Positions 8,414 through 17,276 of a stretch of DNA of 36,972 nucleotides are shown here, one piece after another. Both the position numbers and the translations under genes were made by a program. The notes beneath the pieces are model-generated. The model was given only the letters and a program-made list of their open reading frames with translations, did not search any database and was not told the origin of the DNA. The DNA is from Gammaproteobacteria bacterium UBA3532 (lineage in GTDB: Bacteria > Pseudomonadota > Gammaproteobacteria > Enterobacterales > UBA3532), in NCBI GenBank assembly GCA_002376965.1, contig DFOV01000259.1, positions 1 through 36,972 on the forward strand. The letters run 5' to 3'. Each line of letters starts with the position of its first letter. Within the stretch, counting starts at the first letter, position 1.

Positions 8414-9100
8414 CTATTTTGGTGGGTCGATACGATCGGCTGTAGATGTGTTGACGCGAAACCAGCCCGCGATGGAATAGCGGTCACGACTGGCTGGCAG
8501 CACTTCATGCGGAAAGTCTTCGCTGAGGAAAACCACAACCGTACCGAATCCAGGAACGACACGTACCTGCTCATTGTCATCAAGATAAATAACCAGCTCT
8601 CCTCCATCCTGAGCTTGCCAGTTGGGGTTTAAATAAACCACAACCGATAGAACTCGGTTGGCTTCGCCTTTAAATGCATCCAGATGCTTTTTATAGAAGT
8701 CACCTTTGGCATAGTGAGCAAAGTGGCTTTCGAACGAAAAAAGCCCTAGCAACAGGCTCCGGTTCAAGTGCTGTTGCAACGCGGACGTCCAAGCCAACCA
8801 ATCACGACCTGCATCGCTCTCTCCATTGATCCAACAGACCTCATCGGTTCGCACAAAAGTATTGAGCTGGCGGTCATTTTCCCGACCAATTCCTGCGCGC
8901 TTAAATTGGTGCGGCTCCATGGTCGTAACATGCCGCCACAATGACTGCGCCAAATCAGGTGCCAGTGCATTGGGATGGATACTGTAGCCTTTTTCGCGGA
9001 TAGATTGCGCAATGCTATCAAAAAGCCGTTCGTCACAGTTGCTTGTTAGCTTGGCTAACGGAATAACATCAATATCGAACATCGATGTCATACGCCTCAT
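8414..9100 (-). CDS. 2-oxoglutarate/Fe(II)-dependent oxygenase, prolyl-4-hydroxylase-like
   Basis: This 228-residue protein has a double-stranded beta-helix dioxygenase domain. The iron facial triad can be read as His139 and Asp141 (KKHLDAF) with the distal His198 (EDFPHEVLP). Arg207 in DRYSIAGWF is the likely 2-oxoglutarate carboxylate ligand. HYAKGDFY before the first histidine and GGELVIYL between the ligands are typical of the P4H/PKHD group. The substrate is unknown; bacterial relatives hydroxylate proteins such as EF-Tu or small molecules. There are three in-frame ATGs (9100, 9091, 9082) without a clear Shine-Dalgarno site, so the start is uncertain by a few codons. It lies on the same strand as the kinase-like gene at 6908. 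Confidence 0.88.
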   Translation of the reverse strand: MRRMTSMFDIDVIPLAKLTSNCDERLFDSIAQSIREKGYSIHPNALAPDLAQSLWRHVTTMEPHQFKRAGIGRENDRQLNTFVRTDEVCWINGESDAGRDWLAWTSALQQHLNRSLLLGLFSFESHFAHYAKGDFYKKHLDAFKGEANRVLSVVVYLNPNWQAQDGGELVIYLDDNEQVRVVPGFGTVVVFLSEDFPHEVLPASRDRYSIAGWFRVNTSTADRIDPPK

Positions 9101-9213
9101 GCTATAGGCTAGGTTGGGATTAGTGCTCCAACCATTGTTGCCTTATCGCTTCACCCCACCGGTCTTGCGATCACGCAACGATATATCGCGATTTGGGGCG
9201 TTTGGCAAGTAAT

Positions 9214-9858
9214 TTAGGCCAGCGTAGTTTGCTCACTTATATTGGGAGTATGCCGAAAGACATATGCACTAATCGCTTGCTCGGTCTGGGTATCCAAATG
9301 CTGGAATTCCAGAGCCAACTGGTATGAATTGTTCAAGAAGTCAAAGGCTGTACGCACAACACGACAGGATACAACGTAATCGACATCTTCCGGCAAAGTC
9401 AGGCGTAATGAAAACGACAAATCATTATTGATATTAAGTGGTAATGTCTTTAGCTTCAAAGACAGGCCTGACACGGAAATATCAACTAATTCTGCCAGCT
9501 CAAAGTTACTGTCAACATCGTTGACCAAAATCTCCCCAAAGTGAGGAACTCGTCGTGCTCTTTGATGGTTATCTTGCTCCATAATTAATGGGTATCCCAG
9601 CTGTAAAACCTGCTGACCATCAATATGATGAAAATAAGGTTTGAATACCAACAAATAGCCATCAAGCTCTGCTTCAAAGCTTAACTGCTGGGCAAGCGGC
9701 AAGATATTCAGAAACTCAGGCTGCGGGGCCGCCAGATTCAACTGCTTTAGAATCGGAGGAACCGAAGCTTCAGAACCTTCAGATGAAGTGTTATTTCCAT
9801 ATAGGGATTGGATAAACTCCAGCTCATCCTTTTGGAGTAACTTTTCATTCTTGTTCAT
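9214..9858 (-). CDS. PilZ-domain protein (c-di-GMP receptor candidate)
   Basis: This 214-residue cytoplasmic protein has an N-terminal region (1-95) without a recognised domain, then a C-terminal PilZ domain (about 97-205). The PilZ signature DISVSGLSLKL is clear. The arginine motif before it, QRARRVPHF, resembles the usual RxxxR but has glutamine at the expected first arginine, with neighbouring arginines that might substitute. C-di-GMP binding is therefore plausible but not certain. The ATG at 9858 begins MNKNEKLLQKDELEF. A 29-bp perfect hairpin lies 34 nt upstream of the start and may fall in its leader. Confidence 0.85.
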   Translation of the reverse strand: MNKNEKLLQKDELEFIQSLYGNNTSSEGSEASVPPILKQLNLAAPQPEFLNILPLAQQLSFEAELDGYLLVFKPYFHHIDGQQVLQLGYPLIMEQDNHQRARRVPHFGEILVNDVDSNFELAELVDISVSGLSLKLKTLPLNINNDLSFSLRLTLPEDVDYVVSCRVVRTAFDFLNNSYQLALEFQHLDTQTEQAISAYVFRHTPNISEQTTLA

Positions 9859-9891
9859 GATTCCAAATCGCTATGACACGTATGTGGGTGC

Positions 9892-9956
9892 TAGAGCCTG
9901 TTTATCTTTCATTTATCGCCGCTGTTTGGCGATAAATGAAAGATAAACAGGCTCTA
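9892..9956. repeat. 29-bp perfect hairpin with TAGAGCCTGTTT ends
   Basis: A perfect inverted repeat, 9892-9920 against 9928-9956, has a 7-nt loop GCTGTTT. The outer ends read TAGAGCCTGTTT and AAACAGGCTCTA. The same end motif closes an imperfect palindrome at 28085-28148, which suggests a dispersed palindromic repeat or small MITE-like element. No adjoining T-run makes it look like an ordinary terminator. It sits in the divergent interval between the PilZ gene and the accessory pair. Confidence 0.8.
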
Positions 9957-10165
9957 AAACATTGCCAGAACTACTCCATAAGGCAATTTTATTATAACGA
10001 CATTTATTTCTATCGTGCAATTTTTATTCAATGTGACTTACAAACTTGCCACATCTAAGCGACGCCTCAGCAATATCCCCAAGAAAAATCATTCTTGTTA
10101 TTGAGCGAGAAATGTTTAGCATTGAGCAACAAGCGAAATTTCTCACTTCATAAAGGACGTACGGA
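9957..10165. other. A+T-rich leader of the accessory gene pair
   Basis: I see no gene here. A weak 6-bp inverted repeat (ATTGCC at 9961-9966, GGCAAT at 9982-9987) and a 7-bp one (GAGAAAT near 10108, ATTTCTC near 10138) are present. AAGGA lies 8-9 nt before the ATG at 10166 and is the probable ribosome binding site of the hydrolase gene. No convincing -35/-10 pair could be assigned. Confidence 0.5.
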
Positions 10166-10909
10166 ATGAATAATAAAGGCGTAGTCGTCATTCTAGGATG
10201 CGGTCACTCTGAGTCACTACATCACTATAACGCCAACGGCATCGTTAAGACTCCCAATGGAAATATGCTTATTGACTGTGGATATACAGTGAAACACGCA
10301 CTGCATAGACAAGGAATGGGCTTCGAGAATATTGATGGAATATTCATATCACACGTTCATGGTGACCACGTATTCGGTTTGGAAAGAGTGGCCTTTGAAA
10401 CCAAGTTTAAACTCAATAAAAAAATAAAGCTCTTCCTCCACAAGTCAATCGAGAAAGAGCTCTGGGACCAAACTCTCAAAGGCTCTCTCGGATATAACAG
10501 TGATGGTGAGAGCTCAATAACTGATTATTTTGATGTAAAGTTTGTTGAATCTAACACTTTTAAGTTCTGTGGAGTCAATTACTCTACTTTTCCGGTAAAG
10601 CATACCAAAGACAAGCCAACATATGGTTTACTAATTCAAAATCAGATTTTATGGTCGTCGGATACCGTCAGCATTCCAGCAACTATTAAACAATACGATT
10701 TTCTTCAAGGTATACATGATGTAACTTTAACAGACTATAATCCTGTCCATGCATCGCTAACAGCTCTAATAGAAGAATATCCGTTGGCTGTAAGGAAAAA
10801 ATTGTACCTGATCAGCTACGAAGATAATTGGCAGGAGTTTAAGTCGATAGTAGACTCAGAATTTGCGGGATTCGCCACTCAAGGACAGGAACTAGAGTTT
10901 AAGTTATGA
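10166..10909 (+). CDS. RNase Z-like metallo-beta-lactamase-fold hydrolase
   Basis: This 247-residue MBL-fold protein has what looks like a complete metal site. The motif is HVHGDH (His63, His65, Asp67, His68), followed by His146 in PVKHTKDKP, Asp166 in SSDT and a possible last ligand His195 in NPVHAS. The opening GVVVILGCGHSESLHHYNANGIVKTPNGNMLIDCG resembles the RNase Z/cyclic-nucleotide phosphodiesterase branch, so a phosphodiester substrate is likely. It lacks the length and exosite of tRNase Z and is not the housekeeping rnz by context. It overlaps the next gene by 4 nt (ATGA). Base composition is visibly more A+T-rich than ppsA next door, suggesting transfer. The substrate is unknown. Confidence 0.85.
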   Translation: MNNKGVVVILGCGHSESLHHYNANGIVKTPNGNMLIDCGYTVKHALHRQGMGFENIDGIFISHVHGDHVFGLERVAFETKFKLNKKIKLFLHKSIEKELWDQTLKGSLGYNSDGESSITDYFDVKFVESNTFKFCGVNYSTFPVKHTKDKPTYGLLIQNQILWSSDTVSIPATIKQYDFLQGIHDVTLTDYNPVHASLTALIEEYPLAVRKKLYLISYEDNWQEFKSIVDSEFAGFATQGQELEFKL

Positions 10910-12555
10910 ACCAATTAACGTGCCTATATTTTGATGAAAAAAATCACCGGTTTGCGATCTGTAGTGACCAAGAGCAAAGGCTGAACTTTATATATTGGCA
11001 CGAGCTTAAGAAAAATGGCGTTAGATACCTAATAAGAGGCTCTCAATTTACCGCCTCCACTAAGAAGAAAACAGGGTACCCGAATGCAAGGGGGCTTGTT
11101 GTAAATGAAGTATCCTTATCAAACGCACAAAGTCAACCAAGCCAACCTATAATCAGTATTACTAACCAAAAGATAACTCAAAAAGGTCTGCAAGAGTACA
11201 TCCAATCCCCCCCATCTAATGCGCTAGTATTTATCGAGTGTGAATTTCAAGAGATTGAATTAGACGCGCTAAATATTGAGACACCCATCGCTTTTTTCGA
11301 TTGCAGATTTACAGACAATTTCCGCCTGCTAAATTCTAAAGTAAACGGCAGCATATGGTTTTCTAACTCACAGTTTGAAAAGCACTTTAGCCTTAAGGCA
11401 ACAACTGTTTTAGGAAATGTACATATGGAAAGCACTGACTTCACCGGGCTTGGCGGAGCCTCGTTTAGACAGTTGAAGGCTTACAATCTATATGTCGATT
11501 TAGGGGTTAATGGAGCAAATGACCTTTTCTGGTTCAACGAGATGATAATCCATGAGACCGTTTCTTTAGGTGGAACGTTCTGCAATGAAGTTCAATTCCT
11601 AGGCCACCAAGATCGCCATACTCTTCGCCCCGAATCATATATTGGCAACTTGATCATAGGGAAAGAACTTTACGAATACGAAAAAGCTAACGCAACGTTA
11701 ATAGAATCAAATTTACGTATAGAGGAGCTAGAGGTAAATGGAGAAATTTACCTCGAAAATATTAAAGCAGATAGCCTTTCGATTAACCTCATTGCAGCAC
11801 CAATTATAGACATCCGAAGAATATCAATTAGAAACGATTTATCTATAACCGATTCACGGGGCAATAACGGAATCAACAACTTGGTATTAACCGGTTCTAG
11901 CATTGGCCGCCACTTAAGAATTGACCGAAATACCATGGAAGGAACAATAGATCTATCTGAGTCATCGGTTGCTGAAGTCACTTACTTTCAAGATAACTCG
12001 CTAGGAAAGCAAGCCTGCCTGAATATGTACCGCTTTACGACAGGCCGATTCCTAATCGATCCCGTTGAGAGCTTATATGGCACCAGTAAGTTTAGCGTTT
12101 TCCACCCTAGGTATTTTGCGCTACTAGATCATTCTTCAGAGAGCAAATGCGGCGAAGCCTACTGCTCTCTAAAACACTGGTTATCGGATAGCGGAAAGTT
12201 AGACATGGAGGATGTAGCATTTTTTCACATGAGACACTTCCATCACCGCAATCAAATATCAAGAGCCTTCTTCGGAGGCGCTTTTGGCTGGGGAGTAAGG
12301 CTTTCTAACATCGCAATTTCATCATTTTCGGTAGTGCTGGCCTTTTCATTTCTCTACCTATTTATCGACGATAAGCTCTCCTTTCTGAGAGCGTTAGCCC
12401 TTAGTGCTCAAAGCTTTATTAGCTCATTCTTTGGCGACTGGAATGGCTATCACCCTGATGGGGAGCTAGCTTACTGGGTAACTACTGAGTCTTTCATCGG
12501 AATATTTTTTATCACCGTGTTTATAGGAGCCTACATACGGAAGCTATTGAGATAG
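10906..12555 (+). CDS. Beta-helix (pentapeptide-like) protein with C-terminal two-helix channel module
   Basis: This is a 549-residue protein. An N-terminal region (1-70) is followed by a long stretch (about 100-390) of short degenerate repeats such as FIECEFQEIELDALNIETPIAFFDCRF, SNSQFEKHF and LTGSSIGRHLRI. They look like a right-handed beta-helix of the pentapeptide or bactofilin-like sort. Then come a basic, His-rich linker (FFHMRHFHHRNQ), a transmembrane helix (about 465-485), a re-entrant-like segment (ALALSAQSFISSFFGDWNG) and a second helix (ESFIGIFFITVFIGAYIRKLLR). That order mimics Ion_trans_2 K+ channels, with SSFFGD in place of TxGYGD. No signal peptide is seen. It is coupled to the hydrolase and its end overlaps the ppsA end by 12 nt. 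The channel role is inference. Confidence 0.7.
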   Translation: MNQLTCLYFDEKNHRFAICSDQEQRLNFIYWHELKKNGVRYLIRGSQFTASTKKKTGYPNARGLVVNEVSLSNAQSQPSQPIISITNQKITQKGLQEYIQSPPSNALVFIECEFQEIELDALNIETPIAFFDCRFTDNFRLLNSKVNGSIWFSNSQFEKHFSLKATTVLGNVHMESTDFTGLGGASFRQLKAYNLYVDLGVNGANDLFWFNEMIIHETVSLGGTFCNEVQFLGHQDRHTLRPESYIGNLIIGKELYEYEKANATLIESNLRIEELEVNGEIYLENIKADSLSINLIAAPIIDIRRISIRNDLSITDSRGNNGINNLVLTGSSIGRHLRIDRNTMEGTIDLSESSVAEVTYFQDNSLGKQACLNMYRFTTGRFLIDPVESLYGTSKFSVFHPRYFALLDHSSESKCGEAYCSLKHWLSDSGKLDMEDVAFFHMRHFHHRNQISRAFFGGAFGWGVRLSNIAISSFSVVLAFSFLYLFIDDKLSFLRALALSAQSFISSFFGDWNGYHPDGELAYWVTTESFIGIFFITVFIGAYIRKLLR

Positions 12556-14955
12556 AATATTTTCCTCAGCCAAAACCACCTCAGTCATTGGCAAGACGCT
12601 ATCTGGGTTTAATGAAATAGAGCTAATACCTTGTTGAACTAACCACGACGTGATTTCAGGGAAATCTGATGGAGCCTGACCGCAGATCCCGACGTATTTT
12701 TCTGCTTGTTTAGCAGCGCTGATCGCCATGCCCATCAGTTTTTTAACAGCCAGATCGCGCTCATCTACACCAGGAACTAAAGACGAATCCCGATCGACTC
12801 CCAGGGTCAACTGTGTGAGATCATTGGAGCCTATCGAAAAGCCATCACAATGGGCCAAAAACTGCTCAGCTAATAAGGCATTACTCGGAATTTCACACAT
12901 CACGTAGAGTTTAAGGCCGTTCTCACCACGAACCAATCCAGCGCGACGCATAATAGCGACAACAGCTTCCAGCTCTGAAAGCGTGCGCACAAATGGTAAC
13001 ATCACAGCCAGATTATCCAGCCCCATCACCTCTCTCACGCGCTTCACAGCTTCACACTCCATCAAGAAACACTGCTCAAAAGCCTCTGACGGATAACGCG
13101 ATGCACCTCGAAATCCGATCATGGGGTTTTCTTCTTTAGGCTCATAAGACTCACCACCCAGCAAAGCGGCATATTCGTTAGTCTTAAAGTCGCTGAAACG
13201 CACGATAACCGGCTTGGGATAGAATGCAGCACAGATCCGCCCCATACCTTCAGCCAGTTTACCAACATAATAATCGCGTCCATCGGCATAGCCTCGAATC
13301 AGCCTCTGAATAGATAGCTGCTGGTTCTCAGGCAAGTCACGTGGCTGCAATAATGCTCGAGGGTGTGCCTTGATATGGTTGTTGATAATAAACTCAAGGC
13401 GCGCCAGCCCGACACCATCATTAGGTAGTTGAGCAACTTCATAGGCTTGATCCGGATCGGCAAGATTAAGCATGATTTTTGTTTGGGGGCGATGGGCAAT
13501 ATGCAACGGATGTTTAGCTACATCGAAGGCTAAAGCTCCGTCGTAAACGAGGCCCACATCACCTTCAGCACAGCAAACCGTCACTGACTGACCATCATGA
13601 ATGTCTTGAGTAGCGGTTTCAGTGCCGACAATCGCCGGTATGCCTAATTCGCGAGCGATAATAGCCGCATGGCAGGTGCGACCACCGCGATTGGTTACAA
13701 TAGCCGAAGCAATTTTCATCACCGGCTCCCAATCAGGATCAGTAATATCCGTGACCAGAACATCACCGGGAGCCACAGTATCCATCTTCGCCACATCCAA
13801 TATGACCCGTGCTCGACCCGTTGCGATCCGACGTCCGACACTTTTACCACGCGTCACCACTATGCCATGTTCTCGCAAGTGATAGGTCTCGATGCTGTCT
13901 GGCGATTTCAGCTGACTGTGAACGGTTTCGGGCCTGGCTTGAACGATATAGAGTTGATTAGTGAGTCCATCTTTGGCCCATTCAATATCCATGGGACGGG
14001 TTTGCCCCGCGATGTCGCTGTAGTGCTCTTCAATAACACAAGCAAACTGTGCCAATTGCAGCACTTCATCATCGCTAATACAGAATCGCTCACGCTCTTC
14101 TCTGGCGACAGCCACATTCTGGGTCATAGTGCCTTGCTGATCTTTGCTGGCATAGACCATTTTAATCGCTTTCTCGCCCAGGTGGCGAGCAATGACGGGG
14201 CGTTTACCCGCTTTCAACGCGGGTTTAAATACATGAAATTCATCAGGATTTACCGCGCCTTGAACCACATTTTCACCAAGTCCATAAGCGCCGGTAATAA
14301 GCACTACATCGCGAAAGCCCGACTCCGTATCCAGTGTAAACATGACGCCAGAAGAGCCTTTGTCTGAGCGCACCATTTTTTGCACGCCGACCGAAAGCGC
14401 CACTTGGTCATGCTCAAAGCCTTTGTCCATTCGGTAAGAAATTGCACGATTGGTATATAACGAGGCATAAACTTTTTTACAGATCCATAGCAGCTGATCG
14501 AGCCCACTGACATTCAGGTAGGTTTCCTGTTGACCGGCAAAAGAAGCATCAGGGAGGTCTTCAGCAGTGGCAGAGCTTCTAACGGCAACGTCGGTATGGT
14601 GGCCATATTCCCGTTCCAACTCATGGTAAGCATCCGCCACTTCATCGATAAATCCTGGCGGGAACTCCGCCTGAAGTAATGCATGTCGGATTTTGGCCCC
14701 GGCAACTTCCAGCTGATGAATGTTTCCTTTGTTGATCTCGCCTAACGTGCTATCAATAAAGGCCGCCAAGTCGTTGTGCTGCAAAAACTGGCGATAGGCA
14801 TCAGCCGTCGTCGCAAAGCCATTGGGAACATGCACCCCTTTATCCATTAACGTGCGAAACATTTCTCCCAGTGAGGCATTCTTGCCCCCTACCACCGGAA
14901 CATCTGCCATGGATATATCACAGAACCGACGGATAAATTTGTATGAGTTGCTCAT
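12544..14955 (-). CDS. ppsA: Phosphoenolpyruvate synthase
   Basis: This 803-residue cytoplasmic enzyme converts pyruvate, ATP and water to PEP, AMP and phosphate, the entry step of gluconeogenesis. The N-terminal ATP-grasp domain carries VGGKNASLGEM and AVRSSATAEDLPDASFAGQQET. The swivelling phosphohistidine domain has His429 in TNRGGRTCHAAIIARELG. The C-terminal TIM barrel has the catalytic Cys758 in VGICGQAPSD. Length and motifs agree with E. coli PpsA. The usual divergent neighbour ppsR (PEP synthase regulatory protein) is not adjacent here; a chemoreceptor gene occupies that side. The 3' end overlaps the accessory channel gene convergently, yet the PpsA reading frame looks complete. Confidence 0.96.
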   Translation of the reverse strand: MSNSYKFIRRFCDISMADVPVVGGKNASLGEMFRTLMDKGVHVPNGFATTADAYRQFLQHNDLAAFIDSTLGEINKGNIHQLEVAGAKIRHALLQAEFPPGFIDEVADAYHELEREYGHHTDVAVRSSATAEDLPDASFAGQQETYLNVSGLDQLLWICKKVYASLYTNRAISYRMDKGFEHDQVALSVGVQKMVRSDKGSSGVMFTLDTESGFRDVVLITGAYGLGENVVQGAVNPDEFHVFKPALKAGKRPVIARHLGEKAIKMVYASKDQQGTMTQNVAVAREERERFCISDDEVLQLAQFACVIEEHYSDIAGQTRPMDIEWAKDGLTNQLYIVQARPETVHSQLKSPDSIETYHLREHGIVVTRGKSVGRRIATGRARVILDVAKMDTVAPGDVLVTDITDPDWEPVMKIASAIVTNRGGRTCHAAIIARELGIPAIVGTETATQDIHDGQSVTVCCAEGDVGLVYDGALAFDVAKHPLHIAHRPQTKIMLNLADPDQAYEVAQLPNDGVGLARLEFIINNHIKAHPRALLQPRDLPENQQLSIQRLIRGYADGRDYYVGKLAEGMGRICAAFYPKPVIVRFSDFKTNEYAALLGGESYEPKEENPMIGFRGASRYPSEAFEQCFLMECEAVKRVREVMGLDNLAVMLPFVRTLSELEAVVAIMRRAGLVRGENGLKLYVMCEIPSNALLAEQFLAHCDGFSIGSNDLTQLTLGVDRDSSLVPGVDERDLAVKKLMGMAISAAKQAEKYVGICGQAPSDFPEITSWLVQQGISSISLNPDSVLPMTEVVLAEENILSQ

Positions 14956-15129
14956 GACCGCCTCCCCGGCTTTTCCAGAAAGCCTTCGCTGCTAAGGATA
15001 TTCAAAGCATAGCCTACAATCTCAAGGAGTGCCTTGACACAGGTCAGAAATCATACAGTAAGGGACACTTTTGATGGCTAAACTTAGAGCCTTTTATCTT
15101 TATTGAGGCCATATCAAGCCTATCTGCTA

Positions 15130-15165
15130 TGCTTAAGATCATGCTTGTGCTTAAGAACATGCTTA
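15130..15165. repeat. 18-bp tandem repeat upstream of the chemoreceptor gene
   Basis: Two adjacent units, TGCTTAAGATCATGCTTG (15130-15147) and TGCTTAAGAACATGCTTA (15148-15165), match at 16 of 18 positions. Each contains the palindrome CTTAAG. The pair lies in the 291-nt divergent region between ppsA and the chemoreceptor gene, where a dimeric regulator could bind two sites. The rest of that region shows no gene. No regulator is known to me for this sequence. Confidence 0.6.
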
Positions 15166-15246
15166 ACGCTTGATAACAAGATTAATTTACGAGAACTGCC
15201 ATGCACCTTGCAAGGCGCCATGGCATCGCAACTGTAACCATTATGG

Positions 15247-17271
15247 ATGCCTTCTATGAAACTAACCGTACTGCAACGTATTGCGCTTGGCTTTGGTTGT
15301 CTAGTCATACTGATTGTTGCTTTGACGCTGTTTTCTGTGTGGAATACGCAGGGAATTCAGCGCCAGATATCGGTGATCACCGAACACTCAACACCATTAT
15401 TGGCCCATAGCAATGACCATGTTCGACAGCTTCTGCAAGCCAACAAAATTGCCGTTCAGCACTTACTCGCCACCGAGCAACATGTATTGGATGGACTAGA
15501 GCAACAATTCTTTCAAATCAAAGAAAACAATCAAAGTAATGCAAAAGCACTCTCAAGCCTCGTGGAACAGCTCAATAACTCGGGTCACACGGATCTAGCC
15601 CTAAAAGACGCTTATACAGAGATAGAGACACAAGTCTCGGAGTTTTTTAAGCACGCAGATAAAGCCATTCAATTTAGCCGACAGGCCATGCAGGTCCAAC
15701 AAAAAGTCAACGATGACCGCGTCACTTTTGAGCTGGCTACCGAAGAGCTAACCACACGCATAAATGACGCACTACTGGCACAACAAGATGACTATGTAGT
15801 CTCCATTGGCGAGCTCTTTAATGAATCATTTATTAGCGTTAAGCAGGAAACCTTAGACGCTCTGGCCAGTAAAGACGCAGCACGCATTCGCCGCATCGTA
15901 GCAGACAATTACAGCGCCAGCCAAAATCTGGAGAGCCTGGCAGAGCAACTTTTGGATGAAATTCCACAATATAAGGAAAATATACAACCACTGGTAGCCA
16001 CATTTATTCAGGCAATATCAAACAACAGTGGGGTTTTATTACAACACCAAAAACAACGAGAATACGTCGAGCAAGCTAACCAGCAAATGGCTATAGCAGC
16101 GACCAACGTCAATAGCGGCACTAAGGAGTTAAATCAACTGATAGCAACCTCAAAATCCCTTGCGGATCAGGCAAACCGTATGGCTGCCGATAAAGTTGAC
16201 GACAATAACCAAACCAGTCTCATTTTAAGCATCGCCGCAACGATTCTGGCTATCTTAGTGGCTTGGCAAGTCAGTAAGTCGATCATTCGGCCGTTGACGC
16301 GCATGAACACTCTGGTAGAGCAGGTCACGGAGGGTGATTTAACCGTGCGTCTTACTCACCAATCCAGAGACGAGTTTGATGCATTAGCAGGCTACATCAA
16401 CACCTTGGTCGGTCAGTTGGATACCACCTTAAAAAGCATTGGCCAAGAGGCAGCTACTCTATCTGAGATAGCTAATTCGTCTTTACAAATGGCTAATCAA
16501 ACCAAACAAGGGACCGTACAACAACGTCAGAAAACCCAAGTTGTGGCAACGGCGATTAACGAGTTAGATAGTAGTGCTACCGAGGTAAGTCGCAGTGCCG
16601 AGCAAGCTCAGGAGGCCATCAAAGAAGCCAGTAAGCAGTCCGAAAGTGGTCTGGAATTGATCAATCAAACGGTCAAAACCATTCGCCACCAGGCAGATAT
16701 GAATCAGGAAGTGGCGGATGCTCTTGCTGAGCTGGACAATTTTACCAAGCGCATAAGCACCATTGTCGATGTCATTAATGGCATTGCTGAACAGACCAAC
16801 CTGCTGGCACTCAATGCATCCATTGAAGCCGCCCGTGCCGGAGAGCATGGCCGAGGGTTTGCGGTCGTTGCGGACGAAGTTCGAACGCTGGCCACCCGCA
16901 CGCGTACATCAACGACCGAAATCAATGGGATGATCAAGCACCTGGTTGACGGTTCGCGCAACACCGTCCAGCTGATGGAAAACAGTCTGGAAGACTCGAA
17001 GAAGTGCGTATCTCATGCGAATCAAGCGGAGTCATCTTTCGCCACCATAGCTGATCATATGAATCATATTCTGACTATGAGTACCCACATCAGCCAAGCT
17101 GCCTATCAACAGCAACATACGGTTGGCGACATCAATCAAAACGTGCATGAAATTGCTCACATCGCCGAAACTAACGAACAGCGGGTGCAAGAACAAACAG
17201 AATACAATCAACAACTGGCCGAGCTATCCCAGCACCAGCGCACACGCCTGGCACGCTTTCAATGTAGTTAA
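15247..17271 (+). CDS. Methyl-accepting chemotaxis protein
   Basis: This 674-residue chemoreceptor has a TM1 helix (about 10-31), a long helical periplasmic ligand domain (about 35-320) rich in glutamine and predicted coiled coil, TM2 (about 325-344) and a HAMP domain (345-398, [21 protein letters not shown]). The cytoplasmic signalling hairpin has the near-invariant tip [21 protein letters not shown] around residues 516-536, which contacts CheA and CheW. No C-terminal CheR/CheB docking pentapeptide is seen; the protein ends in LARFQCS. The ligand cannot be inferred. The start may be the ATG at 15247 or the one at 15256. A kinase gene follows 5 nt after the stop, so the two are likely cotranscribed. 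Confidence 0.93.
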   Translation: MPSMKLTVLQRIALGFGCLVILIVALTLFSVWNTQGIQRQISVITEHSTPLLAHSNDHVRQLLQANKIAVQHLLATEQHVLDGLEQQFFQIKENNQSNAKALSSLVEQLNNSGHTDLALKDAYTEIETQVSEFFKHADKAIQFSRQAMQVQQKVNDDRVTFELATEELTTRINDALLAQQDDYVVSIGELFNESFISVKQETLDALASKDAARIRRIVADNYSASQNLESLAEQLLDEIPQYKENIQPLVATFIQAISNNSGVLLQHQKQREYVEQANQQMAIAATNVNSGTKELNQLIATSKSLADQANRMAADKVDDNNQTSLILSIAATILAILVAWQVSKSIIRPLTRMNTLVEQVTEGDLTVRLTHQSRDEFDALAGYINTLVGQLDTTLKSIGQEAATLSEIANSSLQMANQTKQGTVQQRQKTQVVATAINELDSSATEVSRSAEQAQEAIKEASKQSESGLELINQTVKTIRHQADMNQEVADALAELDNFTKRISTIVDVINGIAEQTNLLALNASIEAARAGEHGRGFAVVADEVRTLATRTRTSTTEINGMIKHLVDGSRNTVQLMENSLEDSKKCVSHANQAESSFATIADHMNHILTMSTHISQAAYQQQHTVGDINQNVHEIAHIAETNEQRVQEQTEYNQQLAELSQHQRTRLARFQCS

Positions 17272-17276
17272 CACCT

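Noticed and set aside
9101..9213. Short inverted repeats (GGTTGG/CCAACC, TTGCG/CGCAA) between the oxygenase and PilZ genes
   Set aside because: The stems are 5-6 bp without T-runs, too weak to call a terminator or operator.
13669..14367. 232-residue frame on the plus strand inside ppsA
   Set aside because: It is antisense to the strongly conserved PpsA core, shows no domain and has no ribosome site.
15084..15107. Possible third copy of the TAGAGCCTGTTT repeat (TTAGAGCCTTTTATCTTTATT)
   Set aside because: It resembles the left arm of the 9892 hairpin but lacks the TG pair and has no matching right arm, so it may be chance.
15201..15410. 69-residue frame overlapping the chemoreceptor start
   Set aside because: It reads out of frame through the TM1 coding region and has no family features or Shine-Dalgarno site.
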